Shown: positions 7,474-14,951 of the stretch, one piece after another
How the letters are laid out: every line of letters begins with the position of its first letter
Position numbering within the stretch: the stretch's first letter is position 1
Source of the DNA: an uncultured Lachnospiraceae bacterium
GTDB lineage: Bacteria; Bacillota; Clostridia; Lachnospirales; Lachnospiraceae
DNA length: 20,842 nucleotides
Direction of reading: 5' to 3'
NCBI GenBank assembly: GCA_946538445.1
Contig: CAMNGO010000017.1
Span: forward strand, 1 to 20,842
Program-made: the position numbers and the translations under genes
The notes under the pieces: model-generated
The model's database searches: none
The model's input: only the letters and a program-made list of their open reading frames with translations
What the model was told of the DNA's origin: nothing

Positions 7474-7501
7474 AAGTGTCCCGTTTACGGGGCACTTTTT
7501 T
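7474..7501 (+). terminator. Intrinsic terminator after DUF445
   Basis: AAGTGTCCCG (7474-7483) pairs with CGGGGCACTT (7488-7497), ten pairs with one G-T, around the tetraloop TTTA and followed by a T-run. Just upstream (about 7449-7470) a 10-base sequence, TATATACATC, is repeated in tandem. Confidence 0.92.
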
Positions 7502-7547
7502 AGTTAAAAAGCCAAGATTTCAATGGTATTTTGCTTGATATTTCCCC

Positions 7548-7576
7548 TTGATATCGGATGCAGGATAAAGGATAAT
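7548..7576 (+). promoter_or_regulatory. Candidate promoter of the hisB-MBL-adh operon
   Basis: TTGATA (7548-7553) and GATAAT (7571-7576) are 17 bases apart and lie after the DUF445 terminator, about 45 bases before hisB. I saw no T-box or other attenuator in the short leader. Confidence 0.45.
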
Positions 7577-7621
7577 AGAAGGAGAGTATAACAACGGCAT
7601 TGAATGGAGAAAAAATAAGAA

Positions 7622-8215
7622 ATGGAAGCCAGAATATCTACGGTAAAACGAATGACAAAAGAGACAAATATTACCTGTACTTTGAATCTGGACGGGACAG
7701 GTAAGACGAATATTGACACGGGAATCGGTTTCTTTGATCATATGCTCAATGGGTTTGCCAGACATGGTCTGTTTGATCTGGAACTGGCCTGTAACGGTGA
7801 TCTGACTGTGGATTCCCATCACACCATTGAGGATTGCGGAATCGTCCTTGGGCAGGCAATCAAGGAAGCATTGGGGGAGAAAAAGGCCATAAAGAGGTAC
7901 GGGCATTTTATCTTGCCGATGGATGAGACCCTGATGCTTTGTGCCATAGATTTGTCCGGCCGTCCCTACCTGGTTTTTGACTCTGACTACTCGGTTCCAA
8001 AGATCGGAGAGATGGACACGGAGATGGTCCGTGAATTCTTCTATGCGGTTACCTACACTGCAGGGATGAATCTCCACATTCGGCAACTGGCCGGGAGTAA
8101 CAATCATCACATCGCGGAAGGAACCTTTAAAGCTTTCGGAAAAGCTCTGGATATGGCGACCATGTACGAGGAGAGGCTGGAGGGTTCTGTCTGGTCTACC
8201 AAAGGGGTATTATAA
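7622..8215 (+). CDS. hisB: Imidazoleglycerol-phosphate dehydratase
   Basis: Catalyses the sixth step of histidine synthesis, dehydration of imidazole glycerol phosphate to imidazole acetol phosphate, in the cytoplasm. At 197 residues it is the monofunctional form without the N-terminal phosphatase found in enterobacteria. Manganese-binding repeats are intact: FDHML (H40), DSHHTIED (H66, H67, E70), and GSNNHHIAEGTFKA (H162, H163, E166). The family assembles as a 24-mer. The ribosome site is GGAG 12 bases upstream, slightly long spacing; a better AAGGAG lies farther away at 7579. No other his gene is in the window; instead an MBL hydrolase begins 20 bases downstream, suggesting hisB heads a mixed operon. 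Confidence 0.97.
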   Translation: MEARISTVKRMTKETNITCTLNLDGTGKTNIDTGIGFFDHMLNGFARHGLFDLELACNGDLTVDSHHTIEDCGIVLGQAIKEALGEKKAIKRYGHFILPMDETLMLCAIDLSGRPYLVFDSDYSVPKIGEMDTEMVREFFYAVTYTAGMNLHIRQLAGSNNHHIAEGTFKAFGKALDMATMYEERLEGSVWSTKGVL

Positions 8216-8235
8216 GCTACAAGGAGATAGGAAAT

Positions 8236-9246
8236 ATGGTTGAACTATTACACGAGAATCCGGAGATATACCGGATCGATATCCCTTTGAAGGGGAACGC
8301 CTTAAAAAACCTGAATTGCTATGTGCTTAAATCCCGGGGGGAGAGCGTAGTGATCGACACAGGATTCAATAACCCGGACTGCAAGGATGCGTTGGACGCA
8401 GGGCTTGCGGAGCTTGGGATATCCATGAATCATACAAATCTTCTGATCACCCATCTGCACACTGATCATTGTGGCCTTGCACCCGGTTTCCGGTCCAAAG
8501 ATTCAAAAATCTACATGAGCAAGCTGGAACATGAGCTGATAAGGAAGTGGAAGCACCGCAAATACCGGTGGGAGATGGATGCCATATTCCGCCAGGAAGG
8601 GTTTCCTCAGGAAGCTTTAGTAGAAGCTGCAAAAAGAAATCCTATGATCGTATATGCGGCGGATACGGATTATGATGTGGTTCCTTTGAGGGATGGGGAT
8701 AAGATAGAAATCGGTGATCTGACTTTTACCGCCCTGGCTATGCCGGGACATACACCGGAGCACATGTGTTACTATCTGGAGAAAGAGAAGATCATGTTCC
8801 TGGGCGATCATATCCTTTATGATATCACCCCCAATATTACTGTCTGGCCCGGTGTAAAGCATTCTCTTTCCACATATCTGATTAATCTTCACCGTATGCT
8901 GACTTATGATATCGAGATCGCCTACCCGGCCCATAGAGGTATCCAGGGAAAGACCTTACCCCAGAGGGTGGAAGAGATAACAGAACATCACAGCAGACGT
9001 TTGAATGAGATCCTACAAGTGCTCAGGGAACATCCCGGAAGCAGCGGTTACGAGGTGGCGTCCAGGCTTACCTGGTCTTTACACGGAGAAAGCTGGGATA
9101 CTGCCCCCAAGCGCCAGATCTGGTTTGCCATGGGTGAAACCATGGCCCACCTGGAATACCTTATGGAGATGGAGAAGATATTCCGTGGCAACAAACTGGT
9201 GAACGGGCAGAGGATCCATACTTATTTCCTGGAGAACAAATTGTAA
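8236..9246 (+). CDS. MBL-fold metallo-hydrolase with C-terminal helical/winged domain
   Basis: A 336-aa cytoplasmic hydrolase. The metallo-beta-lactamase core has every zinc ligand: THLHTDH gives H73, H75, D77 and H78; H172 in MPGHT; D191 in FLGDH; H233 in YPAHRG. This matches glyoxalase II/LACTB2-like members that hydrolyse thioesters, phosphodiesters or RNA, so substrate cannot be assigned. Residues about 245-336 form an extra domain with a segment LREHPGSSGYEVASRLTW, similar to the winged helix of LACTB2-type proteins. AAGGAG lies 9 bases before the ATG. It stands 20 bases after hisB and 39 before the iron alcohol dehydrogenase, with no terminator in between, so the three are probably co-transcribed. 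Beta-lactam hydrolysis is unlikely: no signal peptide. Confidence 0.93.
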   Translation: MVELLHENPEIYRIDIPLKGNALKNLNCYVLKSRGESVVIDTGFNNPDCKDALDAGLAELGISMNHTNLLITHLHTDHCGLAPGFRSKDSKIYMSKLEHELIRKWKHRKYRWEMDAIFRQEGFPQEALVEAAKRNPMIVYAADTDYDVVPLRDGDKIEIGDLTFTALAMPGHTPEHMCYYLEKEKIMFLGDHILYDITPNITVWPGVKHSLSTYLINLHRMLTYDIEIAYPAHRGIQGKTLPQRVEEITEHHSRRLNEILQVLREHPGSSGYEVASRLTWSLHGESWDTAPKRQIWFAMGETMAHLEYLMEMEKIFRGNKLVNGQRIHTYFLENKL

Positions 9247-9285
9247 AGATATCTTTATACTATATTTCAGATAGAGGTGACTTGA

Positions 9286-10452
9286 ATGATACCGTATTGT
9301 CTGGTTCAGAAGACAAAAGTGATTGAAGGATATGATTCCGTCAAATTATTGCCGGATCTATGCCGGGAAAATGGATATCAGAAACCATTCCTTGTATTTG
9401 ATCAGGGGATTGCCAAGGCCGGAATCTCCGGCAAGATCATAGATATTCTGGAGAATGCCGGATTTGTCGTGGAAGTGTACGATAAGATCACTCCGGATCC
9501 CACCAGTGACCTGGTGGATGAAGGCGCCCTCCTGTGTAGACAGGCCGGCTGCGACTGCATCATAGCTATTGGCGGTGGAAGCACCATGGATGCTGCCAAG
9601 GGCATCAATGTAATGCGTGTTAACCAGGGTAAGATTCTCGATTTTGTGGGGAAGGAAGATAAGATGATTCCTGCGGACCGGCTGATCTGTATCCCTACCA
9701 CATCGGGCACCGGAAGTGAGCTGTCCAACTGGATCGTGATCACCGACCTGAAAGAGGGGAATAAGCATCCGATTGATGTGAGGAATTCCATGAGTGAGTA
9801 TGCTTTGCTGGACCCTATGCTGACCTTGGAACTTCCGTCGCGGATCACAGCGGAGACCGGACTTGACGTGTTCTCACATGCCTTTGAGGCCTATACATCC
9901 AACGCAAGCAATCCTATGACTGACCTGATCTGTGAGAAGGTTATGGAAGATGTCATAACCTGGCTTCCCAGGGCAGTAAAAGATGGAACCGATATCGTCG
10001 CCAGAGAAAAGATGATGATCCTTGCATCCTATGGGGGATTCCTTCTGGTGGATTGTCTGGTCCACATCGGTCATTGCATCGCCCACGAGATCGGCGCCCG
10101 TTTCCACATTCCTCACGGCGCTGCCTGCGCCTATGCATTTCCTGAGATGGTGCGTCATATCGCAGGGGCCAGGAAGGATAAAATCCTCTATACAGGAAAG
10201 ATTCTGGGAGTGGATTTTAACGGAAACGAAGAAGCAGAAGAGATCGCAGATAAGACGATCAGAGCATATAAACATTTCAGAGATGATGTTTTGAAACTGC
10301 GTTCCATCAAAGAATATCAGCCTGACCACCGTATGGTGAATCTGGAGATGGCAGAGGAGATCCTGAAAGACCCCATCACGGCCATGACTCCGCAGCCGGT
10401 ATCATTGGAGGATATCATGGTCATGCTGTATCGGATCTTTGTGGAGGATTAA
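9286..10452 (+). CDS. Iron-containing alcohol dehydrogenase
   Basis: A 388-aa group III alcohol dehydrogenase that interconverts an aldehyde and alcohol with NAD(P)H. The nucleotide-binding loop is IGGGSTMDAAKG (GGGS 96-99), followed by PTTSGTGSE (137-145). Metal ligands are D194 and H198 in GLDVFSHAFEAYTS, H263 in GHCIAHE and H277 in HIPHGAACA, the FucO/EutG pattern. Length is normal for the family, and I see no N-terminal extension that would look like a microcompartment-targeting helix. AGAGGTGA lies just before the ATG. It ends the hisB-MBL-adh run at a bidirectional terminator, and it converges on two EutL-like shell genes; that neighbourhood is suggestive, since EutG and PduQ belong to the same family, but convergence means no shared transcript. 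The substrate is unknown. Confidence 0.94.
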   Translation: MIPYCLVQKTKVIEGYDSVKLLPDLCRENGYQKPFLVFDQGIAKAGISGKIIDILENAGFVVEVYDKITPDPTSDLVDEGALLCRQAGCDCIIAIGGGSTMDAAKGINVMRVNQGKILDFVGKEDKMIPADRLICIPTTSGTGSELSNWIVITDLKEGNKHPIDVRNSMSEYALLDPMLTLELPSRITAETGLDVFSHAFEAYTSNASNPMTDLICEKVMEDVITWLPRAVKDGTDIVAREKMMILASYGGFLLVDCLVHIGHCIAHEIGARFHIPHGAACAYAFPEMVRHIAGARKDKILYTGKILGVDFNGNEEAEEIADKTIRAYKHFRDDVLKLRSIKEYQPDHRMVNLEMAEEILKDPITAMTPQPVSLEDIMVMLYRIFVED

Positions 10453-10462
10453 GAAAAAAGAT

Positions 10463-10517
10463 AATTCCGGTTATGTGACTGTTCCTGGATGGACAGTTAG
10501 ATAACCGGAATTTTTTT
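10463..10517. terminator. Bidirectional terminator between adh and the EutL-like genes
   Basis: AATTCCGGTTAT (10463-10474) pairs perfectly with ATAACCGGAATT (10501-10512). An inner stem ACTGTTC/GGACAGT (10478-10484 with 10491-10497) extends it. A T-run follows on the plus strand (10513-10517) and another on the minus strand (A-run near 10453-10460), so it can end both converging transcripts. Confidence 0.9.
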
Positions 10518-10541
10518 ATTGATTATAATAATTAGTCAAAA

Positions 10542-11195
10542 TCAGATGCCCATGGGATTTGCCGTGGCAGCCTTCAGAGTATCGATAAAGGCATTCACTG
10601 CGGAACGACAGGCGGATTCGGTTCCATACAGGATGGCTCCGCTGGAATTGGCATGGCTGGGCGGATACCAGTAATGAGCAATCTTGGTATCACTGGATTT
10701 TAAGGCTTTATCCAGAGCGAAATTGGTCTCGATCGGGCCGCCTACCAGATAGGAGTAAGACATACCTTCCGGTATGTTGAATTTCTCCTGATAATATTTT
10801 CCGACTCTCGGGATACAGTCTGCATAGAAGGCAGTGCCGCTATCCCCGTCAAGATTAAAGAGGCCGGACTGATTCTTTACGTAGTCATTCACATAGGCCA
10901 GTCCGCTCCGCACATCCTGAACCTTGGGGCCGGAGAAAACAACCACAACGCTGCCGCCATATTTGCTCCAGGAGCAGGTCTGTCCGCCGTAGAAAGTCTC
11001 CGCATGCAGAACCTTGATATTGGCTTTTTTGGTGGCATCGTCCACCGCAAGATAAGCTACATCATCATTATCTGTTGCAAAGAGGCCGATACTGTGATGA
11101 CCTTCCGGTACATTGTACATCCTGGCCAGTTCGGGATTGACATTCGCGATGAGTTTCTGAGATAAAACATGGGCCTCTATAGGTATGATCTTCAT
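10542..11195 (-). CDS. EutL-like microcompartment shell protein (tandem BMC domain), copy A
   Basis: A 217-aa tandem-BMC protein of the EutL type, expected to form a pseudohexameric trimer in the shell of a bacterial microcompartment and to gate metabolite passage. BMC fold 1 covers about 35-105 (SIGLFATDNDDVAYLAVDDATKKA, then SGPKVQDVRSGL); fold 2 covers about 145-212 (LVGGPIETNFALDKALKSSD, then GTESACRSAVNAF). Length matches EutL (about 219) rather than PduB (about 270). The strand 3 region reads ETFYGG..WSKYGG, unlike the YAGAAH common in EutL and PduB, so it is a divergent branch. Start chosen at 11195 because GGAGG lies 8 bases ahead; an in-frame extension to 11267 would overlap the preceding gene. 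It follows copy B by 19 bases on one transcript. No BMC enzyme or hexameric shell gene is in the window. Confidence 0.93.
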   Translation of the reverse strand: MKIIPIEAHVLSQKLIANVNPELARMYNVPEGHHSIGLFATDNDDVAYLAVDDATKKANIKVLHAETFYGGQTCSWSKYGGSVVVVFSGPKVQDVRSGLAYVNDYVKNQSGLFNLDGDSGTAFYADCIPRVGKYYQEKFNIPEGMSYSYLVGGPIETNFALDKALKSSDTKIAHYWYPPSHANSSGAILYGTESACRSAVNAFIDTLKAATANPMGI

Positions 11196-11214
11196 AACTG
11201 ATATCCTCCGTTCT

Positions 11215-11871
11215 TTAAGAATCCAGATCCATGGGATGTGCGTAACAGTATTCCACCGCTTTGGCAAAGGCAGCTACCGCAGATTTACATGCTGCTTCCG
11301 TCCCACAGAGCAGAGCCCCTCCGGTATTTACCCGGGTGGGGGTTTCAAAAAATTCCATGATTCTTGTATCACTTGATTTCAATGCCCTGTCCAGCGCATA
11401 AGTCGCCTCCACAGGAGTGGCAACCAGGTAAGCCAGGGAAGTATCTGCAGGAAGCCCCAGTTTCTGCTGATTATACCTGCCGATCTTCGGCATATAGTCC
11501 ACATAGTATGCCATGGATTCATCGTCATCTATCACATACAAACCACATTTATGTTCTATATATTCTCTAATGTAATGTAAACCGCTTCTAACGTCTTCCA
11601 CTTTGGGGCCGGAGATGACAGCAGTGATCTCCCCGCCATAGCGGCTCCATGCGTACTCCACACCACCGTACACTGTCTCCACATGAAGAATCTGGATCCG
11701 GGCTTTCTTGGATGCATCATCCAGGGCAAAATCCATCACGTCCTCCACGTCGCAGGAGATGAGTCCGATACTCTGATGGTCCTCGGGAATCTCCCACAGT
11801 TCTCTGTATTTCTTATCCGCCTGCGGTATGATTTTCTGCATGGTAACATGCGAATTCATTCTTTTTACCAT
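11215..11871 (-). CDS. EutL-like microcompartment shell protein (tandem BMC domain), copy B
   Basis: A 218-aa paralogue of the downstream gene; by eye roughly half the residues are identical over the full length, including ALKSSDT, SGPKV-DVRSGL, SDT and the GTE-AC-SAV-AF segment. BMC fold 1 is about 34-104, fold 2 about 145-210. The two copies differ in likely pore-lining stretches (for example residues 104-122, and VNTGGALLCG against ANSSGAILYG), so they may form trimers with different permeability or mixed trimers. Start ATG has AGAGG 5 bases ahead. It is first in the pair and has a weak candidate promoter upstream. Shell satellites separated from their enzyme loci are known in BMC biology; whether a full locus lies elsewhere in this genome cannot be seen. 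Confidence 0.93.
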   Translation of the reverse strand: MVKRMNSHVTMQKIIPQADKKYRELWEIPEDHQSIGLISCDVEDVMDFALDDASKKARIQILHVETVYGGVEYAWSRYGGEITAVISGPKVEDVRSGLHYIREYIEHKCGLYVIDDDESMAYYVDYMPKIGRYNQQKLGLPADTSLAYLVATPVEATYALDRALKSSDTRIMEFFETPTRVNTGGALLCGTEAACKSAVAAFAKAVEYCYAHPMDLDS

Positions 11872-11923
11872 GTCGTTTCCTCTTTATCTTTTATGATCAA
11901 ATATATTTAGCATTTCTATCAAT

Positions 11924-11951
11924 AGAATACCATGGTTACAAAAGAATGTAA
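11924..11951 (-). promoter_or_regulatory. Weak candidate promoter of the EutL-like pair
   Basis: On the minus strand TTACAT (11951-11946) and TATTCT (11929-11924) are 16 bases apart, about 52 bases before the start codon. Both boxes are imperfect. The rest of the 284-base divergent region to clpB holds the clpB promoter and operators and no coding sequence that I can support. Confidence 0.3.
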
Positions 11952-12051
11952 ATTTTAACAGAAGGGAAAATGATGCTTCATCCTGCAATTTTTTCTCCTT
12001 TTTTCAGTAAAGATGTTTGTCGGATCAGGAAAAATACAGATATAAAAATAA

Positions 12052-12078
12052 TTAGCACTCGATGCTTGACTTGGCTAA
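12052..12078. promoter_or_regulatory. Half-degenerate CIRCE element (HrcA operator) at clpB
   Basis: The left arm TTAGCACTC (12052-12060) is a perfect CIRCE half. After exactly nine bases the right arm reads CTTGGCTAA (12070-12078) where consensus is GAGTGCTAA, keeping only the outer GCTAA. The 9-9-9 geometry is preserved and the changed bases coincide with the TTGACT -35 box. HrcA repression relieved by heat shock is the inference. Confidence 0.55.
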
Positions 12079-12094
12079 TAAAGTGTGATATATA
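12066..12094 (+). promoter_or_regulatory. clpB promoter
   Basis: TTGACT (12066-12071) and TATATA (12089-12094) are 17 bases apart, placing transcription start near 12101. The -35 box lies inside the CIRCE-like operator, so a bound repressor would block polymerase. Confidence 0.68.
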
Positions 12095-12103
12095 GTAGTT
12101 AGT

Positions 12104-12122
12104 GTTATAGTTAACATATAAC
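12104..12122. repeat. 19-base inverted repeat in the clpB 5' leader
   Basis: GTTATA (12104-12109), GTTAACA, TATAAC (12117-12122). It begins at the predicted transcript start and ends before the AGGAGGTG ribosome site. It does not resemble the CtsR heptad repeat. It could be an operator or a weak AT-rich hairpin. Confidence 0.35.
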
Positions 12123-12155
12123 AAAATGAAAAATCACGAACCAGGAGGTGTCGTT

Positions 12156-14744
12156 ATGAATATTAATAAATTTACACAGAAATCGATTGAAGCAGTTCAG
12201 GACTGCGAAAAACTTGCTTATCAGTATGGAAATCCGGAGATTGACCAGGAGCATTTTCTCTACAGTCTTCTGACAGTCAGCGACAGCCTGATCCTGAAAC
12301 TTATCGAGAAAATGGAGATCAACAAAGAAGCTTTCTTATCCCAGGCACAGCAGCTGATCGAGAAGAAACCTAAGGTCAGTGGAGGACAGACCTATATCAG
12401 CAAGAGTCTGAATCAGGTTCTGGTCAGTGCGGAAGATGAGTCCAAGGCGATGGGGGATGAGTATGTATCTGTGGAGCATCTCTTCCTTGCATTGTTGAAA
12501 TATCCCAACAAAGAGATCAAAAGTTTATTCCAGGCTTACGGGATCAACCGGGAGCGCTTTCTTCAGGCTCTGTCCACGGTGAGGGGCAACCAGAAAGTAG
12601 TCAGCGACAATCCGGAAGCAACTTATGAAACCCTTGAGAAGTATGGTTATGACCTGGTGGCAAGAGCCAGACAGCAGAAGCTGGATCCTGTGATCGGAAG
12701 AGACAGTGAGATCCGGAATGTGGTACGGATCCTTTCCAGAAAGACCAAAAACAACCCGGTTCTCATCGGGGAACCCGGTGTTGGTAAGACAGCGGTAGTA
12801 GAAGGTCTGGCCCAGCGTATCGTAAAAGGGGATGTACCAAACTCTCTGAAAGATAAGAGAGTCTTTGCCCTGGATATGGGATCTCTGGTGGCCGGAGCCA
12901 AATACCGTGGAGAGTTCGAGGAAAGGCTGAAGGCCGTCCTGGAGGAGATCAAGGCCAGTGAGGGGCAGATCATCCTCTTTATCGATGAGCTTCATACCAT
13001 CGTAGGCGCCGGCAAAACCGAAGGATCCATGGACGCGGGCAACCTTTTAAAACCAATGCTTGCCCGAGGAGAGCTTCACTGTATCGGTGCCACCACCCTC
13101 AATGAATACAGCAAATACGTGGAGAAGGATAAAGCTCTGGAGAGACGTTTCCAGCCGGTTATGGTAAATGAACCTACGGTGGAGGATACCATTTCCATCC
13201 TCCGTGGATTGAAGGACCGCTATGAGGTTTATCACGGAGTTAAGATTACGGACGGAGCTCTGGTGAGTGCAGCTATCCTTTCCAATCGTTATATCACCGA
13301 CCGTTTTCTCCCGGATAAGGCCATTGACCTGGTGGATGAAGCATGCGCCATGATCAAAACGGAACTGGATTCCCTTCCCACAGAATTGGATGAGATCCAG
13401 CGTAAGATCATGCAGATGGAGATTGAGGAAGCCGCATTAAAGAAGGAGACAGACCATCTCAGCCAGGAAAGACTGGCCCATCTTCAGAAAGAACTGGCAG
13501 ATCTCAAAGAGAGCTTCCAGACTCAGAAAGCCACCTGGGATCAGGAGAAGTCTGCGGTGGAAAGGGTCTCCAAACTGAAAGAAGATATCGAAGCTATCAA
13601 TAATGAGATCCAGATCGCCCAGAGGAATTACGACCTGAACAAGGCAGCAGAACTCCAGTATGGGAAGCTTCCGGAACTTCAGAAGGAGTTGGCTGAGGCG
13701 GAGGAAATGGCCAGGAAGGATGGCAATTCCCTGGTTCATGAATCCGTTACCGAGGAAGAAATCTCCAAGATCATCAGCCGTTGGACGGGTATTCCTGTAA
13801 CCAAACTGACGGAGTCAGAGAGGAATAAAACCCTGAATCTGGATAAGGAACTCCACAAGAGAGTAGTGGGTCAGGATGAAGGTGTTCAGAAGGTAACAGA
13901 AGCCATCATTCGCTCGAAAGCCGGGATCAAGGATCCGGATAAGCCCATCGGTTCCTTCCTCTTCCTGGGGCCCACCGGTGTCGGTAAAACCGAGCTGGCA
14001 AAAGCCCTGGCAGAAGGACTCTTCGATGATGAATCCAACATGGTCCGTATCGATATGAGTGAATACATGGAGAAGTTCTCCGTCTCCCGTCTGATCGGAG
14101 CTCCTCCCGGATATGTGGGCTATGAGGAAGGCGGACAGCTGACAGAAGCAGTCCGGAGAAAACCTTACTGTGTGGTTCTCTTTGATGAGATCGAGAAAGC
14201 CCATGCGGATGTCTTCAACATCCTCCTGCAGGTGCTGGATGACGGACGAATCACCGATTCCCAGGGAAGAACGGTAGATTTTAAAAATACCATCCTCATT
14301 ATGACCTCCAATATCGGATCCCAGTATCTGCTGGAAGGCATTGACCGGGAGGGCAATATCTCTCCGGAAGCCCAGGCCATGGTTATGGGAGACCTGAGAA
14401 GACATTTCCGTCCGGAGTTCCTGAACCGTCTGGACGAAACCATTCTCTTTAAGCCGTTAACCAAAGACAATATCACCGATATCATCGATCTGATGCTTGA
14501 GGATGTCAACCGGAGATTAAAGGACCGTGAGATCAGCATCTCGCTGACAGATGCAGCAAAACAATATATCGTAGAAAATGGATATGAACCCACCTATGGA
14601 GCCAGACCTCTGAAACGTTTCCTCACAAAACATGTGGAGACTCTGGCAGCCAAACTGATCCTGGAAGATCAGGTTCAGCCTGGAGATACCATCAGTATCG
14701 ACTATGTGGACGGACAGCTGGTAGGTACAGCCATCACCTATTGA
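12156..14744 (+). CDS. clpB: ATP-dependent chaperone ClpB
   Basis: An 862-aa Hsp100 disaggregase that, with DnaK/DnaJ/GrpE, threads aggregated proteins through a hexameric pore in the cytoplasm. The N domain (about 1-145) has two Clp_N repeats; AAA1 carries Walker A GEPGVGKT (205-212) and a DELH Walker B; the ClpB-specific coiled-coil middle domain spans about 395-525; AAA2 carries GPTGVGKT (605-612) and a FDEIEKAH Walker B, followed by the C-terminal small domain. The middle domain length and lack of a ClpP-binding IGF loop set it apart from ClpA and ClpC. Start at 12156 is fixed by AGGAGGTG seven bases ahead; an upstream in-frame ATG at 12126 lies within the leader and has no ribosome site. 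Upstream CIRCE-like sequence suggests heat-shock control. Confidence 0.98.
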   Translation: MNINKFTQKSIEAVQDCEKLAYQYGNPEIDQEHFLYSLLTVSDSLILKLIEKMEINKEAFLSQAQQLIEKKPKVSGGQTYISKSLNQVLVSAEDESKAMGDEYVSVEHLFLALLKYPNKEIKSLFQAYGINRERFLQALSTVRGNQKVVSDNPEATYETLEKYGYDLVARARQQKLDPVIGRDSEIRNVVRILSRKTKNNPVLIGEPGVGKTAVVEGLAQRIVKGDVPNSLKDKRVFALDMGSLVAGAKYRGEFEERLKAVLEEIKASEGQIILFIDELHTIVGAGKTEGSMDAGNLLKPMLARGELHCIGATTLNEYSKYVEKDKALERRFQPVMVNEPTVEDTISILRGLKDRYEVYHGVKITDGALVSAAILSNRYITDRFLPDKAIDLVDEACAMIKTELDSLPTELDEIQRKIMQMEIEEAALKKETDHLSQERLAHLQKELADLKESFQTQKATWDQEKSAVERVSKLKEDIEAINNEIQIAQRNYDLNKAAELQYGKLPELQKELAEAEEMARKDGNSLVHESVTEEEISKIISRWTGIPVTKLTESERNKTLNLDKELHKRVVGQDEGVQKVTEAIIRSKAGIKDPDKPIGSFLFLGPTGVGKTELAKALAEGLFDDESNMVRIDMSEYMEKFSVSRLIGAPPGYVGYEEGGQLTEAVRRKPYCVVLFDEIEKAHADVFNILLQVLDDGRITDSQGRTVDFKNTILIMTSNIGSQYLLEGIDREGNISPEAQAMVMGDLRRHFRPEFLNRLDETILFKPLTKDNITDIIDLMLEDVNRRLKDREISISLTDAAKQYIVENGYEPTYGARPLKRFLTKHVETLAAKLILEDQVQPGDTISIDYVDGQLVGTAITY

Positions 14745-14796
14745 TACGATAAAGAAGAAACCTTAAGAGGATCCTGATTAAGATATATCTGAAGAA

Positions 14797-14846
14797 AAGC
14801 GTCACTCTGAGCAGTGTTTTATGCCCGGCGTGGCGCTTCTTTTTTG
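14797..14846 (+). terminator. Intrinsic terminator after clpB
   Basis: AAGCGTCAC (14797-14805) pairs with GTGGCGCTT (14830-14838), nine pairs with one G-T, around a 24-base loop. CTTTTTTG follows. Confidence 0.83.
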
Positions 14847-14904
14847 TCCGACTCTGTTTACTTAAATGCAGTAAAAATTTTGATTATTGGTTTCTGAAAT
14901 ACTA

Positions 14905-14913
14905 TGATATAAT
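14905..14913 (+). promoter_or_regulatory. Extended -10 promoter of the nitroreductase-pgeF unit
   Basis: TGATATAAT (14905-14913) is a perfect extended -10 box; only a weak ATTGGT-like -35 lies upstream. It predicts a start near 14920, about 32 bases before the nitroreductase ATG. Confidence 0.55.
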
Positions 14914-14951
14914 ATCCACGAAAATCATTCGAAAGACGGAGGACGGATAGG

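Noticed and set aside
8236..9246. MBL-fold protein as a beta-lactamase
   Set aside because: Fold-level similarity only. No signal peptide, extra C-terminal domain, and glyoxalase II/LACTB2-like motifs.
9286..10452. Iron alcohol dehydrogenase as the histidinol dehydrogenase partner of hisB
   Set aside because: HisD is a zinc enzyme of an unrelated family; the motifs here are of group III alcohol dehydrogenases.
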